From positions 1 to 38,221 of IMG/VR virus record IMGVR_UViG_3300030101_002526: a DNA stretch of 38,221 nucleotides; one strand, written 5' to 3'. Source of the stretch: a virus. The notes under the pieces were generated by a model that saw only the letters and a program-made list of their open reading frames with translations, made no database searches and was not told the DNA's origin. Both the position numbers and the translations under genes were made by a program. Positions 35,228-38,221 of the stretch are shown here, piece by piece (the first letter of the stretch is position 1; every line of letters starts with the position of its first letter).

Positions 35228-36378
35228 AAAAACATAAACTATGGGCTGTAATAACTGCATTATTATTTCCGTATTTAGCGGTTGCTCAGTATGTAACTGA
35301 TAGCTGCGCTGTATTTGAAGTACCCTCCCCATCCGTAAAGATGATGGGGTACAATCCAGACCCTCCATCATGGAAGAACGTTAACTACGTAGTACATGTA
35401 CACCACACGGACAGCTTTCCTTACGAATACAGCTACCTTGATCAGTCCATCATATGGGACGCTCACGAACATCTCAATGAAGAGTTCGAAGAGGCTATGT
35501 TTAGCTTCGACCTTCTTGCCATAGAATACCACAACTTGGATGAGGTAGAGGGAATGCAAGAAACCCTTGAGCTGTACAATACTTGCGTCCCCTACAGTTA
35601 CTACGGCTGGGAAACCACAGAGCAATACCTAGAGTCTATCGTTTGGAACAGGGAGCTGTACATGAACGTGCATGTATTCCCTCAGTTCTGCGCTGGAATA
35701 CTGGGCTTTGCTTGGACTGCTCAAGCTACTACTCCGCTTGATGGGGCTTGGGTTAGAACTAATGTCTTCGGGCGAGCGGGTGATCACCTGTGGGGAGATA
35801 GAGACGGAAACAAAACTTTGATCCACGAGGTGGGACATTACCTCAGCCTGCATCACGTCTTCCGTAGTGTTGATTATTGCGGGGAAGACCTTGGTCCGTG
35901 CGAAGAAACAGGTGACTACGTATGCGACACCCCTCCTACTAAGTTGAACTGGAGTTGTGAGAACCCCATATGCCCTACAGGAGCGTACAACTACGAGCCC
36001 AATAACCACATGGATTACTACGTTGATTCATGCAGGACTAACTTCACCGACGGGCAGATCGAACGCATGCATGCTATGATTTCAATCACTCGTCCAGGGA
36101 TCGTGAATAACGACGCCAATGTGTGTGTGGGGGATATTAGCGGAGACTACGTAGTGGGTCAGAATGACCTACTGTTGATGCTGGCTAACTTCGGAGACGT
36201 AAACTGGACTCAGGGTGATATCAACGGGGATGGATTCTTTACCGTTCTTGACTTTCAAATAGTGCTAGCAAACTTTGGTACGGTGTGCTTCGGAGCAGAG
36301 CTCGATCCTTTCTATCGTGAAGAGCCCCTCAAAAGATTAATAATCCGAGAAGTATTTCCAGACGCGATAAGAGAGTAA
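35224..36378 (+). CDS. Secreted M43 (pappalysin-like) metalloprotease with dockerin-like domain
   Basis: The 384-aa product has a signal peptide (MKKHKLWAVITALLFPYLAVA-Q), then a metzincin zinc site HEVGHYLSLHH at 201-211 (His201, Glu202, His205, His211; the usual Gly at position 8 is Ser208), and a Met-turn NHMDY at Met263 followed by the DSCRTNFTDGQIERM segment typical of M43 peptidases. A C-terminal module bounded by Cys301 and Cys355 contains two EF-hand/dockerin-like repeats (GDISGDYVVGQNDLLLMLANFG and GDINGDGFFTVLDFQIVLANFG). No T9SS C-terminal domain is visible. It is encoded in the holin cassette by ATGA overlap. It may degrade an envelope or surface protein during exit, or be a modified host gene. 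All catalytic residues are present. Confidence 0.8.
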   Translation: MKKHKLWAVITALLFPYLAVAQYVTDSCAVFEVPSPSVKMMGYNPDPPSWKNVNYVVHVHHTDSFPYEYSYLDQSIIWDAHEHLNEEFEEAMFSFDLLAIEYHNLDEVEGMQETLELYNTCVPYSYYGWETTEQYLESIVWNRELYMNVHVFPQFCAGILGFAWTAQATTPLDGAWVRTNVFGRAGDHLWGDRDGNKTLIHEVGHYLSLHHVFRSVDYCGEDLGPCEETGDYVCDTPPTKLNWSCENPICPTGAYNYEPNNHMDYYVDSCRTNFTDGQIERMHAMISITRPGIVNNDANVCVGDISGDYVVGQNDLLLMLANFGDVNWTQGDINGDGFFTVLDFQIVLANFGTVCFGAELDPFYREEPLKRLIIREVFPDAIRE

Positions 36379-36834
36379 GCTCTTTAGATCGCTAAGCTTT
36401 AAGCTGGTGATTACATCGGATCTGTCTTTCCTGGTGTACCTCCTCTTATAAGCTTTGGACTTATTATCTACAATCCCTTCTGGCACGTTAAGTTCGCAAT
36501 AATCTCTAAGCTCTTTAGTGTTTACTATGCTAAATCCACCTTCCTCTGGAAGGTCGAAAGCTATGATATTTGAGCCACCATACATCCATCCTGGATTACC
36601 CTGTACATTTTTGAACTCACACCAGATCTCATCTGGCAGGTTGTTTCCTTTCACGTCTACCCCCCACTGTTTGGATCCGCCATGCGCAATCCAATAATCT
36701 ACATGCAGGTGCATGTCGTCTTTCCTTGTACCCTTGGTGACCTGGAACCCTAAATGCTCAGCCGCTCGTATAAAGCGGACCTCAGCTACTCTCCCCGTCG
36801 CCGAAGAGTATCTCCGCCTGTTCTGACTGATCAT
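36337..36834 (-). CDS. PD-(D/E)XK nuclease, 165 aa
   Basis: The core Glu18 (RVAEVRF), Asp46 (HVDYWI) and Asp60-X-Lys62 (WGVDVKG) form the standard restriction-endonuclease-like active site. Such small phage enzymes act in recombination, repair or host DNA degradation; the exact substrate is unknown. The gene is the last of the minus-strand operon and overlaps the preceding gene by 53 nt and the convergent protease gene by 42 bp at its 3' end. No terminator is visible between the two convergent genes. Confidence 0.68.
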   Translation of the reverse strand: MISQNRRRYSSATGRVAEVRFIRAAEHLGFQVTKGTRKDDMHLHVDYWIAHGGSKQWGVDVKGNNLPDEIWCEFKNVQGNPGWMYGGSNIIAFDLPEEGGFSIVNTKELRDYCELNVPEGIVDNKSKAYKRRYTRKDRSDVITSLKLSDLKSLLSYRVWKYFSDY

Positions 36835-37063
36835 AATTGGCTTCGAAATGTTGGTATGAAGCTTCTCTAATTAAGTCAAGCTCCTGATTGATAACGACTC
36901 GAACGGCGCTTAGCATATTAGCTACAACGCCAGGGTTAATTCGAGGGTCCCCATCTCTCAGATGAAGATCCTCATAGAGCTCCGTAACGCATTCATGCAG
37001 CCTTTGTGTCGCCACGCTGAAGCTTGCGCTTAGTTGCTCCTCTGTTAGATCTTTTTTTACCAT
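36782..37063 (-). CDS. Hypothetical helical protein, 93 aa
   Basis: ATG start at 37063. The gene overlaps the endonuclease-I-like gene upstream by 71 nt and the next nuclease gene by 53 nt. The product is predicted to be helical (TEEQLSASFSVATQRLHECVTELYEDL; NMLSAVRVVINQELDLIREA). No motif was recognised. Placement between two nucleases suggests a partner or regulator, which is inference. Confidence 0.5.
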   Translation of the reverse strand: MVKKDLTEEQLSASFSVATQRLHECVTELYEDLHLRDGDPRINPGVVANMLSAVRVVINQELDLIREASYQHFEANYDQSEQAEILFGDGESS

Positions 37064-37511
37064 ATCCTAGTTCTTTAAGTTTAGCTATAGCTTGCTCTAC
37101 CTGCCGTTTGTTTTTGCAGATAAAGAGAGCTGGGACTGGTTCTCCTGAGTCTATCAAGTGGCGTAGGAACAGCTTCCATCGCATCGGGAAGTCATGATGC
37201 GAAGGAGTGTATCCTTTGGTTTCGATTATCCATTCTCCGTTTGGTCCTACGAAGTCTGGAGTGTATTTAATTGGAAGGATCGTCGAATCTGTTCGGTCCG
37301 ACAGGTCTTTCTTCTTGGCAGTCATCTTCCAGTATGTACCAGGGTACTTGAATTTATCTACGAGCATGTACTCATGTGTCTCGTAGGTAAAACTTATCCC
37401 TGATTCAGCTAGAAGATCAGCGCAAGACTTCTCTAATCCGCTCTTGTATTTACCTAAAGAACGTTTCTTAGCTGACTTACGCTTTGGTGTCCCGTTTGCT
37501 TTTCGCTTCAC
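36993..37511 (-). CDS. T7 endonuclease I-like Holliday-junction resolvase
   Basis: The 172-aa product parallels T7 gp3 closely in its signature order: SGLEK (Glu27) and ...SGISFTYE, then YTPDF (Asp86) with VGPNGEWIIETKG (Glu97-X-Lys99). These are the metal ligands and catalytic lysine of endonuclease I. The basic N- and C-termini fit DNA binding. It resolves branched recombination and replication intermediates before packaging. The start is GTG at 37511; the leader shows no clear ribosome binding site. It follows the helicase gene by 17 nt. Confidence 0.78.
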   Translation of the reverse strand: MKRKANGTPKRKSAKKRSLGKYKSGLEKSCADLLAESGISFTYETHEYMLVDKFKYPGTYWKMTAKKKDLSDRTDSTILPIKYTPDFVGPNGEWIIETKGYTPSHHDFPMRWKLFLRHLIDSGEPVPALFICKNKRQVEQAIAKLKELGYGKKRSNRGATKRKLQRGDTKAA

Positions 37512-37528
37512 TTACGGGAAGTTACAGC

Positions 37529-38221
37529 TTAATTTTTTAAAAAAGAACTGTTAACGGGAAACTCGAAGTAATCTTGCTTACTTGGCTGCAAATCAACAGA
37601 TTCAAACAACTCTTTTTGACTTCTCCACATTCTGAAAGCTGTTCGAGAAGTATTCATTTCGAAGCGAATTGGCTCGCCTAGTGGTGTAGGTTCACCTCCT
37701 GTCTCCACGTCTCGCACCTTTCGTACGTGAAACTCTGTTACTCTTTTCTCTGCGTGGTCAGGGTGCTGTACTTTACGATGTATCGTAATGAAGCAATCGG
37801 ATCGATTGACAAACTTTCCGCCACCCTCTGTGTCCTCTGCGTAAGGCGCGACAGGTAGTCCGTCGTCACCCTTACGCCTCTGAGCCTCAGTAACAGCATG
37901 CATATTCAGCCACACAGCTACGTCATTTGCTGTAGAGAATGTAAGGAACTCTGATGCAGCTTCGTAGTGGTAGTCGTGTACACCTATGGAGCTGTTACCC
38001 ATATCGATTTTAAGGCTGTTGTAGGGGTCTACAAAGACAGCATCGACTTCTTGTTGCTTCATTATCTTTTCTAAGAATACAATGATGTCTGCGTAGCTGT
38101 ATACTTGCTTGTTACTGATCACGGTGAAGTGCTCACCTACCCACTCGTATGCCTTCTTACGCTCCATGTGATTCATAGAGGATATAGGCTTGTCTAAAGC
38201 AAACTGTATCAGGGACATCTT
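37529..38221 (-). CDS. DnaB/Twinkle-type replicative helicase, C-terminal part (cut by window end)
   Basis: The frame is open to the window edge, so the true start and the Walker-A loop lie beyond. The visible 230 codons contain a Walker-B strand VDAVFVDPYNSLKID (Asp64 counting from the Met at 38218), a LNMHAVTEAQRRKG segment with the His of motif H3, and KVRDVETGGEP with the arginine that acts across the subunit interface. This is the RecA-fold core of hexameric replicative helicases. Its position at the start of the minus-strand block fits a replication operon. Confidence 0.78.
   Translation of the reverse strand, partial: KMSLIQFALDKPISSMNHMERKKAYEWVGEHFTVISNKQVYSYADIIVFLEKIMKQQEVDAVFVDPYNSLKIDMGNSSIGVHDYHYEAASEFLTFSTANDVAVWLNMHAVTEAQRRKGDDGLPVAPYAEDTEGGGKFVNRSDCFITIHRKVQHPDHAEKRVTEFHVRKVRDVETGGEPTPLGEPIRFEMNTSRTAFRMWRSQKELFESVDLQPSKQDYFEFPVNSSFLKN

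Noticed and set aside
1-38221. Diversity-generating retroelement, CRISPR array, tRNA or integrase
   Set aside because: Looked for because Bacteroidota phages often have them; no reverse transcriptase, spaced direct repeats, cloverleaf-like sequence or recombinase motif was seen by eye.

Overview
This window reads as the virion-structure half of a tailed, podovirus-like phage that infects a Bacteroidota host, probably a marine flavobacterium. The host guess rests on repeated TAnnTTTG promoter elements (the Bacteroidota -7 box), A/T-rich leaders with little Shine-Dalgarno sequence, and a secreted M43 protease with a C-terminal dockerin-like domain of the kind common in marine Flavobacteriia. 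The order TerL, portal, fibres, scaffold, capsid, ring/adaptor proteins, a ~1500-residue tail-nozzle (muzzle-like) protein and large internal proteins recalls Crassvirales and Cellulophaga podoviruses. That lineage is an inference, not a demonstrated relationship.

Layout, plus strand. At 2-4146 lie the 3' part of the large terminase gene and the portal gene. At 4157-12658 there is a fibre/decoration region: a BppU-like beta protein, a collagen-like fibre, an RCC1-like propeller, several low-complexity beta-rich fibre proteins that share modules, and two small paralogous helical proteins (57 and 50 aa) in an apparent gap. At 12683-13699 are four very small, very basic proteins in an overlapping chain. 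At 13729-16265 are the scaffold and major capsid genes, closed by a strong hairpin terminator. At 16339-17121 is an AT-hook-tailed protein gene with its own terminator. At 17187-23289 are two ring/adaptor proteins and the large nozzle-like protein. At 23302-34603 are two internal/ejection proteins and a giant 2847-aa polyvalent virion protein with an LPD38-like C-terminal region. At 34590-36378 is a lysis/exit cassette: GTA-type holin, a small membrane coiled-coil protein, and the signal-peptide M43 metalloprotease with dockerin-like domain.

Minus strand, 36337-38221. A convergent replication/recombination operon holds the C-terminal part of a DnaB/Twinkle-type helicase (cut by the window end), a T7-endonuclease-I-like resolvase, an unknown 93-aa protein and a second PD-(D/E)XK nuclease. 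The last three overlap each other strongly, and the final one overlaps the protease gene tail to tail by 42 bp.

The most unusual regulatory pattern is that at least four plus-strand genes (8196, 12683, 17187, 23302), and possibly two more (4157, 26060), have the -7 box only 3-4 nt before the ATG. Transcription would then start at or next to the start codon, giving leaderless mRNAs. No tRNA, CRISPR array, integrase, insertion sequence or recognisable endolysin is visible.
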